Origin: Spirochaetota bacterium
GTDB taxonomy: Bacteria; Spirochaetota; Spirochaetia; SZUA-6
DNA: 64,000 nt
Direction of reading: 5' to 3'
NCBI GenBank assembly: GCA_013151965.1
Contig: JAADHF010000045.1
Span: 20,096 to 84,095 of the forward strand
A program made the translations under genes and the position numbers. Shown here in pieces: positions 1-10,800 of this stretch. The notes beneath the pieces are model-generated. The model did not search any database, was not told the origin of the DNA, and saw only the letters and a list, made by a program, of their open reading frames with translations. The stretch's first letter is position 1. Each line of letters opens with the position of its first letter.

Positions 1-1
1 A

Positions 2-1699
2 ATCGGAGCGGTAATAAGCGGTCTTTGTACTGCGGACAGGTATAAAGACTTTTTTAACGGTACACTGCTCTACGGACCTCTGTTTGACCGGAATGCAAAT
101 GTAACAGCCCGTCTGGGAAAAGACGGGGAAGTATACTACTCAAGTATCGATAACTTTGATTCTGACAATTATCATTCGAAGTTTCACAAAATAGAAGAAG
201 ATTACGATATAGATATTGTTTACGGCAAACGGCTTTTAGTTAATGAATTCAATGTAAATAAAAAGAATACGGTAGATACGATACTTGTATCGATAAACCG
301 GATTAACGAAGATAAGCTGAATAGATTTAAATTTGAATTATGGCAAAAATACGGAGTCGAATCGGATAGATACTCCAGCTGGGATTACGAACAGTATGTA
401 AGGATAGCCCCTGCCTATCCGGACATTCTAAAAGCATTGTACCCTGACGGGTGTAGGTTTTATCATTTTGCCCACGAGTATATGGGAGTTCCGGCGGGAC
501 TGTCTGTGCTTATTAACGGGTTAAAAAAAGAGTACAACAGAACTATTTTCTATGCTCATGAAATATCACCCTGCAGAGGGGTGGTAGAAGAAAGCCCCGG
601 CCATGATATTTCCTTTTATCCGGCTATGTATGAAAGTATAAGAAGGGGGAGGAATTTCGAAGATGACTACGGAAGCCAGGCGGATAATTACAGAGCTGAA
701 CTTGTCAGGAGTACTGTAAACTTTGATTATGTTTTTGCAGTAAGTGACCTTGTTAAAGATGAGTATAGATATTTTATTCCGCATGCCGATGAGAACAAAA
801 TAAAGGTTGTATATAACGGGATTCCGGTTAAGTTGATAAATCCGGATGAAAAACTTAAGAGCAGGAAACTCCTTCAGGATTATGTGGAAAATCTCTATAA
901 TTATACTCCCGACATTATCTTTACCCATGTAACACGGCTTGTAATCAGTAAAGGAATCTGGCGGGATATAACACTTCTGTATATCCTTGATGAAATATTT
1001 CACCGGTACGGTGTTAAAGGCGCTTTTATTCTTTTAACGACACTTGTCGGCACGGGGAGGGACTCTGCTTCTATCGCGGCCATGGAGGAGGAGTACGGCT
1101 GGCCGGTGGTTCACAGAGAGGGATGGCCCGACCTTGTAGGTTATGAAAAGGATATATACGACTATTTATCACTATTTAATGCACGGTCTAAGAATATAAA
1201 AGCTGTTTTTCTAAATCAATTCGGGTTCGACAGACGAAGCTGCGGCAGAAGGGTGCCTGAAACGGCGAGTTTTAGAGATTTAAGGGTTGGCTCCGATGCT
1301 GAATTCGGGTTTTCGATATATGAACCCTTCGGTATAGCACAGTTAGAGGTTATTCCGTTCGGAGGTATCGCGGCGCTTTCGTCTTCCTGCGGTTCCTCTT
1401 TTCTTTTAAAAAACACCCTTTCCGGCAGTAAATCCGCACATTACAGTATTGTGGATTTTATCGGCCGGGCAAAAGAATTTTCAGGTTCCGGCACCGCTTC
1501 AGCCGCCGGCACCGGTATCGATTCCGATGAAAGGTTTAAAATAGAAAAGTCCATCTTAAAAAGTATAGCAGGTACTCTGTTTAACTCGCTGCCGAAAGAC
1601 GATTCGGAGCGCATAGCGGGGTTAAAGTCAGCTCAGGAATGTGTGGATAAACTCGGATGGGAAGCTATTGTTGATCAGATGGATCTTTCCACTTTATAA
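2..1699 (+). CDS. GT-B glycosyltransferase, glycogen/starch-synthase-like (5' partial)
   Basis: The frame is open from the left edge, so the gene starts outside the window. The track start at 437 is an internal TTG, and upstream codons continue without a stop (for example YYSSIDNFDSDNYHSKFHK). About 565 codons are visible. HFAHEYMGVPAG and VVYNGIP resemble N-domain motifs of retaining GT-B enzymes. Near the C-terminus EPFGIAQLE gives the E-x7-E signature of GT4/GT5 enzymes. Family knowledge makes it a nucleotide-sugar-dependent glucan or glycosyl transferase. Its place beside phosphorylase and debranching enzyme suggests alpha-glucan synthesis, but the donor cannot be read from sequence. There is an unusual insertion between the two halves of the C-domain (FLNQFGFDRRSCGRRVPE). 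The 3' end overlaps the convergent glgP by 35 bp. Confidence 0.75.
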   Translation: MGAVISGLCTADRYKDFFNGTLLYGPLFDRNANVTARLGKDGEVYYSSIDNFDSDNYHSKFHKIEEDYDIDIVYGKRLLVNEFNVNKKNTVDTILVSINRINEDKLNRFKFELWQKYGVESDRYSSWDYEQYVRIAPAYPDILKALYPDGCRFYHFAHEYMGVPAGLSVLINGLKKEYNRTIFYAHEISPCRGVVEESPGHDISFYPAMYESIRRGRNFEDDYGSQADNYRAELVRSTVNFDYVFAVSDLVKDEYRYFIPHADENKIKVVYNGIPVKLINPDEKLKSRKLLQDYVENLYNYTPDIIFTHVTRLVISKGIWRDITLLYILDEIFHRYGVKGAFILLTTLVGTGRDSASIAAMEEEYGWPVVHREGWPDLVGYEKDIYDYLSLFNARSKNIKAVFLNQFGFDRRSCGRRVPETASFRDLRVGSDAEFGFSIYEPFGIAQLEVIPFGGIAALSSSCGSSFLLKNTLSGSKSAHYSIVDFIGRAKEFSGSGTASAAGTGIDSDERFKIEKSILKSIAGTLFNSLPKDDSERIAGLKSAQECVDKLGWEAIVDQMDLSTL

Positions 1700-4205
1700 G
1701 TTCGGGAAACATGGTTTTTATATCCTCATTTGCCGGAACAAGGCGCACATTGATGCTCTGCAGCCCTGAGGATTTTAAAGTAAGCGTCCCCTGGTACTTC
1801 CCGGTTTTGTCTGCATATTTCTCCTTGAAATTAAGTCCGGATACTTGAAGTTTTTCCTGCTTTTCCGAATAGTAGCAGAGTTCGACGTTAAACAGTTCCG
1901 AATCTGCATCATCGAGATAAACATAGCATTCCACCTGTATCGTATCATTTGTGTAGAGGTCTTCATGCTTATCGATATCCGTAAATATGTTTTTAATATA
2001 AATCTCATTCCAGAATGAAACTATTCTGTCATGTTCATTTATAAGTTTTTTCAGGTAGCTTCCGTTATTCTTTAATAATTTTTTATTATTGGCTGCGGCA
2101 GGCAGGTAAAATTTTTCGGTATAATCACTGAGCATTCTGCTGATGGTGAAGTTTTTATAAACAGAATAGATTGATTCCTTCATCATCTGAACCCAGACCC
2201 TCGGTATATCATGATCGTCTCTCTCGTAGTACAGCGGAGCGATTTCTTCTTCTAAAGTATCGTATATCTGCTGAGCTTCCGCATAATCTTTTAGATCCTG
2301 GTTATCGTAAATTTCACCTGCGGTAATTGCCCACCCGTTTCTCCCGTTGTAACACTCCGGCCACCAGCCGTCCATTACGCTTAAATTTAGAACACCGTTC
2401 ATCCCCGCCTTCATGCCCGAAGTTCCGGAAGCCTCCATCGGTTTTATGGGGTTGTTCAGCCATACATCCACACCCTGCACAAGATTCTCTGCGATTTTTC
2501 TGTTATAATTTTCAATAAAGATGAGCTTGTCTTCCACATGATACTCTTTTGAGTAATCGATTATTTCTTTTATCATATTTTTGCCCGCAAGGTCCGCAGG
2601 ATGTGCTTTTCCTGCAAAGATTATCTGAACAGGCCTTTTCGTGTTGGTGATGAGATTCATCAGCCTTTCCTTATCATGTATCAGCAGGGTAGGCCGTTTA
2701 TATGTTGCGAATCTTCTTGCATATCCGATTGTAAGTGTATGAACATCGAGCATTTCCTGTATTCTTTTTATTTTTATAACGGAGAACCCTTTATGAACTG
2801 CCTCTGCTTTTACCGTATCCCTGAGGAAAGAAACCATCTCTCGTTTCCTCTGCATGTGGGCTTCCCATATCTCTTCATCCGGAATATCCGGAATTCTTTT
2901 AAGCATATCCACATTCCTGCCCGAATAAACATAATCGGGTCCTATGTATCTTCGAAACAGATAGCGCATCTCATTGGAAAGCCAGGAATGGTGAACGCCA
3001 TTGGTGACATTGGTAATCGGGACTTCATTTATGACCCTGTTGGGGAAGAGGTCTTTCCACATCTCCTTTGAAACTTCCGAGTGCAGTGCGGAAACTCCGT
3101 TTATGTACTGGGAGAATTTAATGGCAAGTACAGGCAGCCAGAAAGTTTCCTTGCCGTTATATGCCCCGTACTTGATAAAGTTATCAAAGGTAACTCCCAT
3201 GGCTTCGATATCTTTTTTTAAATACTTTTTTATCATTTCCACCGGAAAATTCTCATTTCCCGCCTGAACCGGTGTATGCGTTGTAAATATGGAAGTGCTT
3301 TTAATTAATCCGGCGGCCTCATTAAAAGTATACTTTTCGTCTGTTACCAGTCCTTTTAATCTTTCAATAATAAGAAACGCCGAATGTCCTTCATTAAGAT
3401 GAAAAACAGCAGGTTTTATATTCAGCTTTTTAAGCAGCCGTAAACCGCCGAAACCTAAAATAATTTCCTGCTGGATTCTCTTATCTCTGTCTGCGTCGTA
3501 TAAATAGTTTGTTATTGCCCTGTATTCCGGAGGATTTTCTTCTATATTCGTATCGAGAAGCAGGAGTTTTATCATACCCACGGTAATCTGCCAGGCTTTT
3601 ACCTTTATCTTTGTCCCTAAAATATCCACTGTAATGTAAACGGATTCTCCATCCGAATTTTTAAGTTCTTTAATGGGCATGTAGTATACGTTGTTTTCCG
3701 TATACGCTTCTTCCTGAATGCTGTTCGGGTTTATCCGCTGATCGAAGTATCCGTACCTGTAAAAAAGTCCGATCCCGATTATCGGTATTCCTAAATCCGA
3801 TGCACCCTTTATGTGATCTCCGGAGAGGATTCCGAGTCCTCCTGCATATATCGGAATGGATTTATGCAGGCCGAATTCCATGGAAAAATAGGCTATGGCC
3901 GAATCTTTGAATTTGTCCGCATATATTTTATTATGTTCGGAGTAAAGCTTGTACTTCTCCCATACATTGTTAAGGTCGTATAGAAATGCTTCGTCTTTGG
4001 CCAGTTCTTTCATACGGTCGTCATTAATCAGGTGGAGAAGTTTTACCGGATTTTTATTGAATTTCCGGAAGAGGTTTGTATCTATTCTTTCAAAGAGGTT
4101 TAAGGCATCGTCGTCCCATAATGACCAGATGTTGTATGCAAGCTCAAAAAGTTTTTTCAGCTTTTCGGGATAGCGCGGGTTTACAAAAAAATTTTTTAAA
4201 AACAT
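1665..4205 (-). CDS. glgP: Alpha-glucan (glycogen/maltodextrin) phosphorylase, GT35
   Basis: This cytoplasmic PLP enzyme releases glucose-1-phosphate from alpha-1,4-glucan. YFSMEFGLHKSIPIYAGGLG and SGDHIKGASDLGIP are hallmarks of the short bacterial/archaeal phosphorylase type. EASGTSGMKAGMNG near residue 597 carries the PLP-binding lysine. The track start at 4253 has no ribosome-binding site. An in-frame ATG at 4205 is preceded by AGGAG with 7 nt spacing, so I choose 4205 (846 aa, N-terminus MFLKNFFVNPRYPEKL). The 4205 start also removes the overlap with the upstream GT4 gene, which ends at 4240. It lies in a minus-strand run with GT4 and debranching genes, consistent with one glycogen operon. 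The 3' end overlaps the convergent glycosyltransferase. Confidence 0.9.
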   Translation of the reverse strand: MFLKNFFVNPRYPEKLKKLFELAYNIWSLWDDDALNLFERIDTNLFRKFNKNPVKLLHLINDDRMKELAKDEAFLYDLNNVWEKYKLYSEHNKIYADKFKDSAIAYFSMEFGLHKSIPIYAGGLGILSGDHIKGASDLGIPIIGIGLFYRYGYFDQRINPNSIQEEAYTENNVYYMPIKELKNSDGESVYITVDILGTKIKVKAWQITVGMIKLLLLDTNIEENPPEYRAITNYLYDADRDKRIQQEIILGFGGLRLLKKLNIKPAVFHLNEGHSAFLIIERLKGLVTDEKYTFNEAAGLIKSTSIFTTHTPVQAGNENFPVEMIKKYLKKDIEAMGVTFDNFIKYGAYNGKETFWLPVLAIKFSQYINGVSALHSEVSKEMWKDLFPNRVINEVPITNVTNGVHHSWLSNEMRYLFRRYIGPDYVYSGRNVDMLKRIPDIPDEEIWEAHMQRKREMVSFLRDTVKAEAVHKGFSVIKIKRIQEMLDVHTLTIGYARRFATYKRPTLLIHDKERLMNLITNTKRPVQIIFAGKAHPADLAGKNMIKEIIDYSKEYHVEDKLIFIENYNRKIAENLVQGVDVWLNNPIKPMEASGTSGMKAGMNGVLNLSVMDGWWPECYNGRNGWAITAGEIYDNQDLKDYAEAQQIYDTLEEEIAPLYYERDDHDIPRVWVQMMKESIYSVYKNFTISRMLSDYTEKFYLPAAANNKKLLKNNGSYLKKLINEHDRIVSFWNEIYIKNIFTDIDKHEDLYTNDTIQVECYVYLDDADSELFNVELCYYSEKQEKLQVSGLNFKEKYADKTGKYQGTLTLKSSGLQSINVRLVPANEDIKTMFPELIKWKDPSDQQ

Positions 4206-4239
4206 ACCTGTTCTCCTGTTTATAACATCCAGTCTTATA

Positions 4240-5448
4240 TCACAAATTTTCATGGATGTCTAAATATATTTTAATAATCGACCGGGAAATTGTATCCCAG
4301 CTTGTTTTTTCTACCTCTCTTCCGGCTTTTTCCGCAGTCTTTTTCCTTTCCTGCGGATTTCTTATCAGCCTGCAGGCAAGGGAAGACATTCTGTCGATGT
4401 CGTTAAAATCAGTTTTATATATATTATTCATAAATTCCGAAACCCCCGATCTGCCGGAAGCAATAACGACAACCCCCGATCTCATCGCTTCGAGCACGGT
4501 TATGCCGAAGGGCTCGGATACCGACGGAAGAATAAGTATATCCGACGAATTTAAAATCTCCGCCACTTCTTTTCTGTTTAAAAAACCTGTAAAAATGAAT
4601 TTATCTTCCATTCCGTATTCGGCGGATTTCCTGATTAATTCGCCCTTGTAGTCGCCCTCGCCTGCCATTATAAAAGATGCTTCGGGACAGAGTTCGTGTA
4701 TTTTTTTTGCCGTTTCTAAAAAGTACTCAGGCCCCTTCTGGCGGGTAAGCCTTCCCAAAAAGAGAATTACAGGTTCTTTAGAGGTACGTTTCTCTTCTGC
4801 CGGTATTTCAGGCAATGTATACGAATTATACACTGTTTTGATTTTCTCCGCCTCTATGCCGTACTTTTCCCTGATAACAGACTTAGTGTAATTCGATACG
4901 GCAATAACCGCATCGGACATGAGAAGGCCCATCCGTTCTATTCTGTGTATTATTTCATTTCCCGGGCCGCAGGAACGGTCATATTCGGTTGAATGCACAT
5001 GAACCACAAGCGGTTTTCTCATTTTTTGTTTTAAAAAACCGGCTGCCGGATATGTAAGCCAGTCATGGGCGTGGATAATATCAAATTCAAGTTTTTCACC
5101 ATACCTGGACACTGTTTCCCTTAACCCCCTTACTCTCTGAAAAACCGCATCATTATAGAGATACGTTTCAGGTCCGGGATTTAACCCCAGGTATTGTAAC
5201 CGCTCTGCATAGGATTTAAAGTTTCTCATCTTAAAGTTATCTTCATCTTTCCGCAGGAAGAAGGAGGGTTCCAGGTTATCCGCATCTTCCGGAAGTGTAA
5301 GTTTAAAGTAGAGAGGGAAATTGGCCGGTAGAAAGAGGAAAATGGTTATGTTTAACCTAAGAAGCGCCTTTACAATACCGTAGCAGGCCATGCCGAGCCC
5401 TCCGGCAATAAACGGCGGAAACTCCCAGCAGAGCATTAGAATGGTCAT
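4240..5448 (-). CDS. Glycosyltransferase family 4, glycogen-synthase-like
   Basis: A 402-aa two-domain GT-B enzyme. The N-terminus MTILMLCWEFPPFIAGGLG carries a GGLG donor-loop motif, HAHDWLTYPA is the typical acceptor-side histidine region, and EPFGITVLE near residue 311 is the E-x7-E signature of retaining GT4 enzymes. FLGRLTRQKGPEYFLETA matches the phosphate-binding region of the C-domain. In spirochaetes and archaea such proteins beside GlgP and a GH133 debranching enzyme act as NDP- or ADP-glucose glucan synthases. That role is inferred here from neighbours. The start ATG at 5448 has only a weak AGAGG upstream. It lies 47 bp downstream of the debranching-enzyme stop, probably in the same transcript. 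Confidence 0.82.
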   Translation of the reverse strand: MTILMLCWEFPPFIAGGLGMACYGIVKALLRLNITIFLFLPANFPLYFKLTLPEDADNLEPSFFLRKDEDNFKMRNFKSYAERLQYLGLNPGPETYLYNDAVFQRVRGLRETVSRYGEKLEFDIIHAHDWLTYPAAGFLKQKMRKPLVVHVHSTEYDRSCGPGNEIIHRIERMGLLMSDAVIAVSNYTKSVIREKYGIEAEKIKTVYNSYTLPEIPAEEKRTSKEPVILFLGRLTRQKGPEYFLETAKKIHELCPEASFIMAGEGDYKGELIRKSAEYGMEDKFIFTGFLNRKEVAEILNSSDILILPSVSEPFGITVLEAMRSGVVVIASGRSGVSEFMNNIYKTDFNDIDRMSSLACRLIRNPQERKKTAEKAGREVEKTSWDTISRSIIKIYLDIHENL

Positions 5449-5495
5449 GCAATGGCCTCTACAGTATCAGGCTTATAAAAATATTCCATTTCGAA

Positions 5496-7502
5496 TCAGT
5501 CAGTGCAGTTCTCCTTAATCTTTTCGATACAGTATAAAGCGGCTACCGACCAGGCCTGGGCCGGTGTCCCTTTGGATTCTTCGGGGTTTTTCCCGTCCCA
5601 TATCTCTGCAACGGAAGCATAAATTCCGTCTAATATTTTAGCCTTTATCTCTGCGGTTATCCTCTCGAGTTCCGTATATAAAACATTTTTTTCGCCTGTT
5701 ATCTTCTTAAGTAATTTTGCATAGGGGAGAAGCAGCCACGCCCATACCGTACCCTGATGATAGGCCGAATCCCTTGTTTTCTGATCCCCGATGTACATGC
5801 CCTTAAACATCGGTGAATCTTCGGATAAAGTGCGCAGCCCGTAAGATGTTAACAGTTTATTTTTGGCTGTTTCATATGCTCTGACAAGATGTTTAATATC
5901 CATGAAATCGAAGGGCAGTGAGAGTGCGATTACGAAATTAGGTCTTATTTCGGGAACCGGTCTGTCATCTTCCAGACGATCGCATAATATACCATTACTG
6001 TAGAATTTACCCATACTCTCTTTTATTAAAGCTGCGGTTTTGTTAAGTTCTTCCGTATTTACGGAGTATGTATCGTTGGCTACAACCTTTTCCTTTAATT
6101 CCCCGGCCATTTCGATTACCATCCTGACCGTATTGTACCAGAGAGCGTTTATTTCCACGGGTTTCCCGTAACGGGGTGTAACAGGTATGTTGTCGACTTT
6201 TGCATCCATCCATGTTAAAGCGGCGCCTGTGTTTTTTCTTAAGACGATAAGGCCGTCTCCGGAATCGAAGAAAAAAGGAAGAGTGCCGTTGTACATGTAG
6301 TTTAATAGAATTTCTTTACAGTATTCATAGATTGTCTGTTTTTCTGCGCTGCTAAAATCAGTAAAAGATTCATACGCTCTTTGCACAAACCAAAGTGATG
6401 CATCGACGGTATCGTAATTTGCCCCCATGCCTCCTTCACCCTTTACATTGGGGAGCACGCCGTTTTGCAGTTCTCTGCCGTAGCTTTTAAGAACGGAGAA
6501 AACGAAACCGGATTCCTCTCTTTCCCGGGTATAGGCTTCCAGAGAAATCATGGTATCCCTCCCCCAGGCAGAAAACCAGGGGTATCCCGCAACAATATCC
6601 TTATTGATTCTAAAATCATTCATCATTTCTTTGAGTATACCGGGATAATCCTTCTTTAAAAACCCGGCATGCTGCGCGTTGCCGGTTGTAAAATGATATA
6701 CTCTTCTTTTAAGACGGGCATATCTTTCACGGATTCCTTTTTTGATACTCCCTATGCTGTTTTTTTTCAGGTCGTCTATATCACAACCGGAAAACATGAC
6801 TTCCATACATTCATTCGGTTTAAATATCCCGGTATGCAGAAAGGGAGAAACAAGGTCCTCATAGGCATCGTACCCTCTTAATGCTTCTTTTTTATAGTAA
6901 ACATTTCTGTAGATTACCGGGTCTTCGATTAAATTCCCTGAAAAGGTATAGAGGTATGCCTGCACTTTGTTGTCTTCCCGCTTTATAACTCCGTTTCTGT
7001 AAAGACCGGTATCCTTTATTCTGACCTCTGTGGGAATATAATCGAATAAACCGGGCCGGTTTACACTGTGATGATCCCTTAAGCTGAATTTATATCGAAA
7101 AGAATATTTAAGTGTCTGATTACCCGTATTCCGGTACCTTATAAGAGTAATATTTTCATCTTCATCCATAAATATTTCTTTCAGGATAATAACCGCCCCT
7201 CTTGCTGACGGTACCATGTAATTAAACAGGGGATACGGGCGGAGTTCCGAATGTTCCAGGTAATTCCTGCCATTGGGATATACAGTGTCCGGATAGTTAT
7301 TAGAATCCGTAAAAAAGGTTTCACCCATAATTTCGTATTTTTCTTCCACGGAGGATACAAGGTGTGTACGCTTTAAATCTTTCGATGATGCAATAAGCAG
7401 GCCGTGGTACTTTCTCGAGTTTACCAGGTTTCCGGTTCCCAGGGCATAGCCGCCTTTTCTGTTTGTCAACAGCCATTCCGAATTAGATAAATCTTTATTC
7501 AT
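5496..7502 (-). CDS. Glycogen debranching enzyme, amylo-alpha-1,6-glucosidase (GH133 type)
   Basis: This enzyme hydrolyses alpha-1,6 branches of glycogen after phosphorylase trimming. The N-terminal 270 residues (SEWLLTNRKGGYALGTGNLVNSRKYHGLLIA) are the GDE N-terminal domain. The C-terminal (alpha/alpha)6 domain has the conserved YPWFSAWGRDTMISLEAYT near residues 304-322 and NTGAALTWMDAKV near residue 420, both GH133 hallmarks. At 668 aa it matches the archaeal/bacterial single-function form, not the eukaryotic bifunctional one. ATG 7502 has GGAG about 10 nt upstream. It is the first gene of the minus-strand glycogen operon and is divergent from the winged-helix/GH13-GT5 pair. Confidence 0.88.
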   Translation of the reverse strand: MNKDLSNSEWLLTNRKGGYALGTGNLVNSRKYHGLLIASSKDLKRTHLVSSVEEKYEIMGETFFTDSNNYPDTVYPNGRNYLEHSELRPYPLFNYMVPSARGAVIILKEIFMDEDENITLIRYRNTGNQTLKYSFRYKFSLRDHHSVNRPGLFDYIPTEVRIKDTGLYRNGVIKREDNKVQAYLYTFSGNLIEDPVIYRNVYYKKEALRGYDAYEDLVSPFLHTGIFKPNECMEVMFSGCDIDDLKKNSIGSIKKGIRERYARLKRRVYHFTTGNAQHAGFLKKDYPGILKEMMNDFRINKDIVAGYPWFSAWGRDTMISLEAYTREREESGFVFSVLKSYGRELQNGVLPNVKGEGGMGANYDTVDASLWFVQRAYESFTDFSSAEKQTIYEYCKEILLNYMYNGTLPFFFDSGDGLIVLRKNTGAALTWMDAKVDNIPVTPRYGKPVEINALWYNTVRMVIEMAGELKEKVVANDTYSVNTEELNKTAALIKESMGKFYSNGILCDRLEDDRPVPEIRPNFVIALSLPFDFMDIKHLVRAYETAKNKLLTSYGLRTLSEDSPMFKGMYIGDQKTRDSAYHQGTVWAWLLLPYAKLLKKITGEKNVLYTELERITAEIKAKILDGIYASVAEIWDGKNPEESKGTPAQAWSVAALYCIEKIKENCTD

Positions 7503-7520
7503 TTATTAATTGCTCCACAG

Positions 7521-7550
7521 TTGATTATCGTATTCCATTATAGTTATAAT
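7521..7550 (+). promoter_or_regulatory. Putative sigma70 promoter for the winged-helix/GH13-GT5 pair
   Basis: TTGATT, an 18-bp spacer, then a consensus TATAAT lie in the 127-bp divergent gap. The predicted start site leaves a leader of about 70 nt before the ATG at 7630. Found by eye only. Confidence 0.4.
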
Positions 7551-7629
7551 TCAATACAGTTTAAGAATAAAAAAAAGTTATTAACAGAGATATTTTATTT
7601 TTTTTAGGATAAAAAGTAGGGAGGAAAGA

Positions 7630-7857
7630 ATGGATTTTGTCGAAAGGATAGGCATCGCAGCCGGTGAGGTATGGAAGGCTTTAAAAGCATGGCAGTCGAT
7701 AGAGGACGGAGATTCCGGCATGACGATACCAAAATTAAAGTACCGGACCAACCTGCCCAATGATCTTCTCTACGAAGCTTTAGGCTGGCTTGCACGGGAG
7801 AATAAAGTGGTTTTTTTCGGTGAAGGGAAAAAAGCCAGGGTTTATTTAAAAGAATGA
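7630..7857 (+). CDS. Small winged-helix protein, DUF2582-like
   Basis: A 75-aa basic/hydrophobic protein. The pattern ERIGIAAGEVWKAL...TIPKLKYRTNLPNDLLYEALGWLARENKV...VYLKE matches my recollection of the DUF2582 winged-helix family: helix, helix, recognition helix and beta wing. Such proteins are presumed DNA-binding but have no established role. GGGAGGAAAGA directly before the ATG is a strong ribosome-binding site. Its stop lies 4 bp before the start of the GH13-GT5 gene, so the pair is probably translationally coupled. A role as local regulator of glycogen genes is only inference. Confidence 0.7.
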   Translation: MDFVERIGIAAGEVWKALKAWQSIEDGDSGMTIPKLKYRTNLPNDLLYEALGWLARENKVVFFGEGKKARVYLKE

Positions 7858-7861
7858 TGCC

Positions 7862-10800
7862 ATGGGGATTTTAGCCAGGGGTCCATCTTTAGTTAAAATT
7901 TACGATACTACAAATATCGATGAGGATTTCTTAAATAACGATTCCGTTAAATCCGGGATTAAATCGGCTTTTGCGGAAAACAGGGCATTTCCGTTTTTTC
8001 CCGGTAAAGATATTCTGTCCCGGTTAAATCCGGAACCGGGACAGGAACCGGTACCGGAACTGGAATCGGTTTATTCATATTTATCGGATTTTAAAAATTC
8101 TATTTTTAAGAATATCTCGATAGACAATCCGGGTATTATTGCAGGGTTTAAAAGAGATGCACACCTGTCCTCGAGAGTAACAAATGCCGTTTATTTTATT
8201 CACAATGCCATAATCAGAAGTAAAAGCAGGGATTTAACAAAACGCCGCTTTGTGGTCATTAAAGAGAAAAGCGGTATGCCTTCATTTTTTCATCTGCCCG
8301 GCATAGCAACCATAATTTCTCATGTAGGCCCGGGTCCTGATTGGCCGGAAATTCCGACTGTTTATCTGCCGCTTACTCTGTTTGATACTCTTTTTTACAG
8401 TATAAAACATGATAATGGGAATCTGTTGTCCGTGTTTACATCATTAATGATTATCGAAGAGCGCGCCATAGAAACAGGTTTTCTGCATACGGAAGAAATT
8501 CATAAGAAAACTGCATTGGCACTTGATAGTTTTACCGATGAGATGGTACGTATCTCATTAATTGTTCAGGAAGAAAAGCCGGTCATCCCTTTTTATAAAA
8601 AGGTTCCGAAATTTACGATGAGCAGCAGGCATACATATGCTTTGCGGTTAAATGAGCATTTTCATGATAATACGGAACGGTTTAATTACGAAGAAAATGT
8701 AAAGGCGATTAAAGAATTGGACAGGCTGGCCAGGAGATATAAAAGATCCGATGATTATGTTTCATTGCGGGAGATCATCCGGCTTGTTGTTTCCGCGTCA
8801 GGGCATGATATCCATGAAGTACGAAAAAGAGCGAATATAATCCTTGAACGTATATTCTCTCCGAAGGAATATGATGCCCCCCTGGCAACTGCATTTGCCA
8901 GCATTATCATAGGAACGAAGCATGATTTCGTTTTTGATCTTCCGCCGACAAAGCTTGATTATTTTTTAAGAATATATATAAATAATTCCTCTCACGGTGT
9001 CACCCTGGAAAAATATCTTAAGTATACCGATATAAAATTAGAAAGGACTAAACTGCCCGGACTGAATAAAGGAAGATACGAAGGCAGTTACACGTTTAAA
9101 AAGCTCGGACAGTATGACTATACCGTATTTAAAAAAGGTAAAAAGAATACCCGGTGGATGCTCTGTCCGGAATGCAGCGGAAGAATCAATGTAATTCCTG
9201 ATATACGGGGACGAATTATTTTAGAGATATTTCCGGATATTCACGGATTTACAAGAGTATACTGGTGGAAGAACCGGGAGCATCCCGGTCTTGTCTATAA
9301 TGAGCACGGAGAAATTATCAGATTGGCTCAATTTGCCGATATTACCGCGCATCTTGACGATATGAAGGACCGTTATCGAATTACCGATATATACATTTTA
9401 GGTGCTCAGAGAAGGGGGAGCAACAGGGAAGACTGGGCTGAAGGGGCGACTTCGCCGTCACCCTTTTCGCCCATGAGCCTTGTTGAAATAGAAGGGGCGC
9501 TTGGCGGCGCCGATGCTTTTAAACAATTAGTGGAAAAGGCACACTCGCTTGATATAAAAGTAATAATGGATGTAATTCCCCACTTAAACAGAAAAAGCAG
9601 GGAAATTCCGGATGATTGCGTAGTCAAATGTTATGACGCCTCCGGCAACCTGGTGGAACGGGCTGCGACCGACGGCAGATACGGAAGCTGGAATGACGGG
9701 AAACTTCTCAATTACAGAAAATTCGAGGTCTGGGAGTGGCTTTCCGGATCGATAGAAAAAATGATAGAGCTGTATAATATCGATGGAATCAGGTTCGATT
9801 CGGCGCACGCCGTTCCCGTTATGATGAAGAGAAACAATTACCCCTTTATCTATAATACCGAAAGAAGCGCCGAGGATATGCTGGAAGGTGCCGTTATTGT
9901 AAATGACAGGGAGGATGAACACTTTATAACAACCGGGTACTACGATTCGGTCTGCAGAGATGTTATTGCGTGTCCCTTTCATCACTATGTGATGAATGTT
10001 ATCGAAAACAAGCTGAAGGAAAAACGGAAGGATTTTTTTATCAATGTGGCCGAATGCTACTGGGGCCGTGAAAAGTATCTGGCAAGATCGGGTATTATTT
10101 CCTATAACTCGGCACTTTTTAAAATATGCGAAAATATAACCCATGGTAAAACGGATGTAAGAGAAATCTACCATCTCTACGAAAACTATTTCCCGAACAC
10201 TCTGCCGGAGGGAACGGAACTGCTGGGCATATTGGGTAACCACGATGAAGACCGGCCCCTTTACGCTTTCGGACAGAGGGGATTACCGGCTGCGGCAATG
10301 CTTACCTCGTTTATGAGTAATATAGTTCTGGATTACGAAGGAAATGCAGAGGGAGAAATGTGGAAGGTTTATCTGGATAATATATACGTAAACTGGAATC
10401 AATTCGAGGATGTTTCCAACAGGACCATAACAGGCTTTTATGAACGTCTGTATGAATTTCATAGGGAGAACAGAGGAAAGGGTTATCTTGTCCGGACAAA
10501 TAACCGTATGGTTGCCGCAGCGGTAAAGTTCTCCGGCGACACCCTGTGGATCGGAGCTTTCAGCTTTTCCGGCAGCACCGAACATGTATTGATACAATTT
10601 GACCAGCCCGAACTGCCTGTCGATGAAGGCAAATATTTTAGAATCGTTGATCCGTTATACTCCCATATAACGGGCAGATACGGCTATATTACAGGAAAAG
10701 AACTACGTATTTCAAAAATATCCGCTGTTATCCCCTATACGGACCGCGTAAAGCTGTTAAAACTGGAAGTATTAAAAAATCCGGAGCAATTTTATGAGGA

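Noticed and set aside
9584-10243. 219-aa antisense ORF inside the GH13-GT5 gene
   Set aside because: It mirrors a strongly conserved coding region on the other strand and shows no family motif, so it is a shadow.
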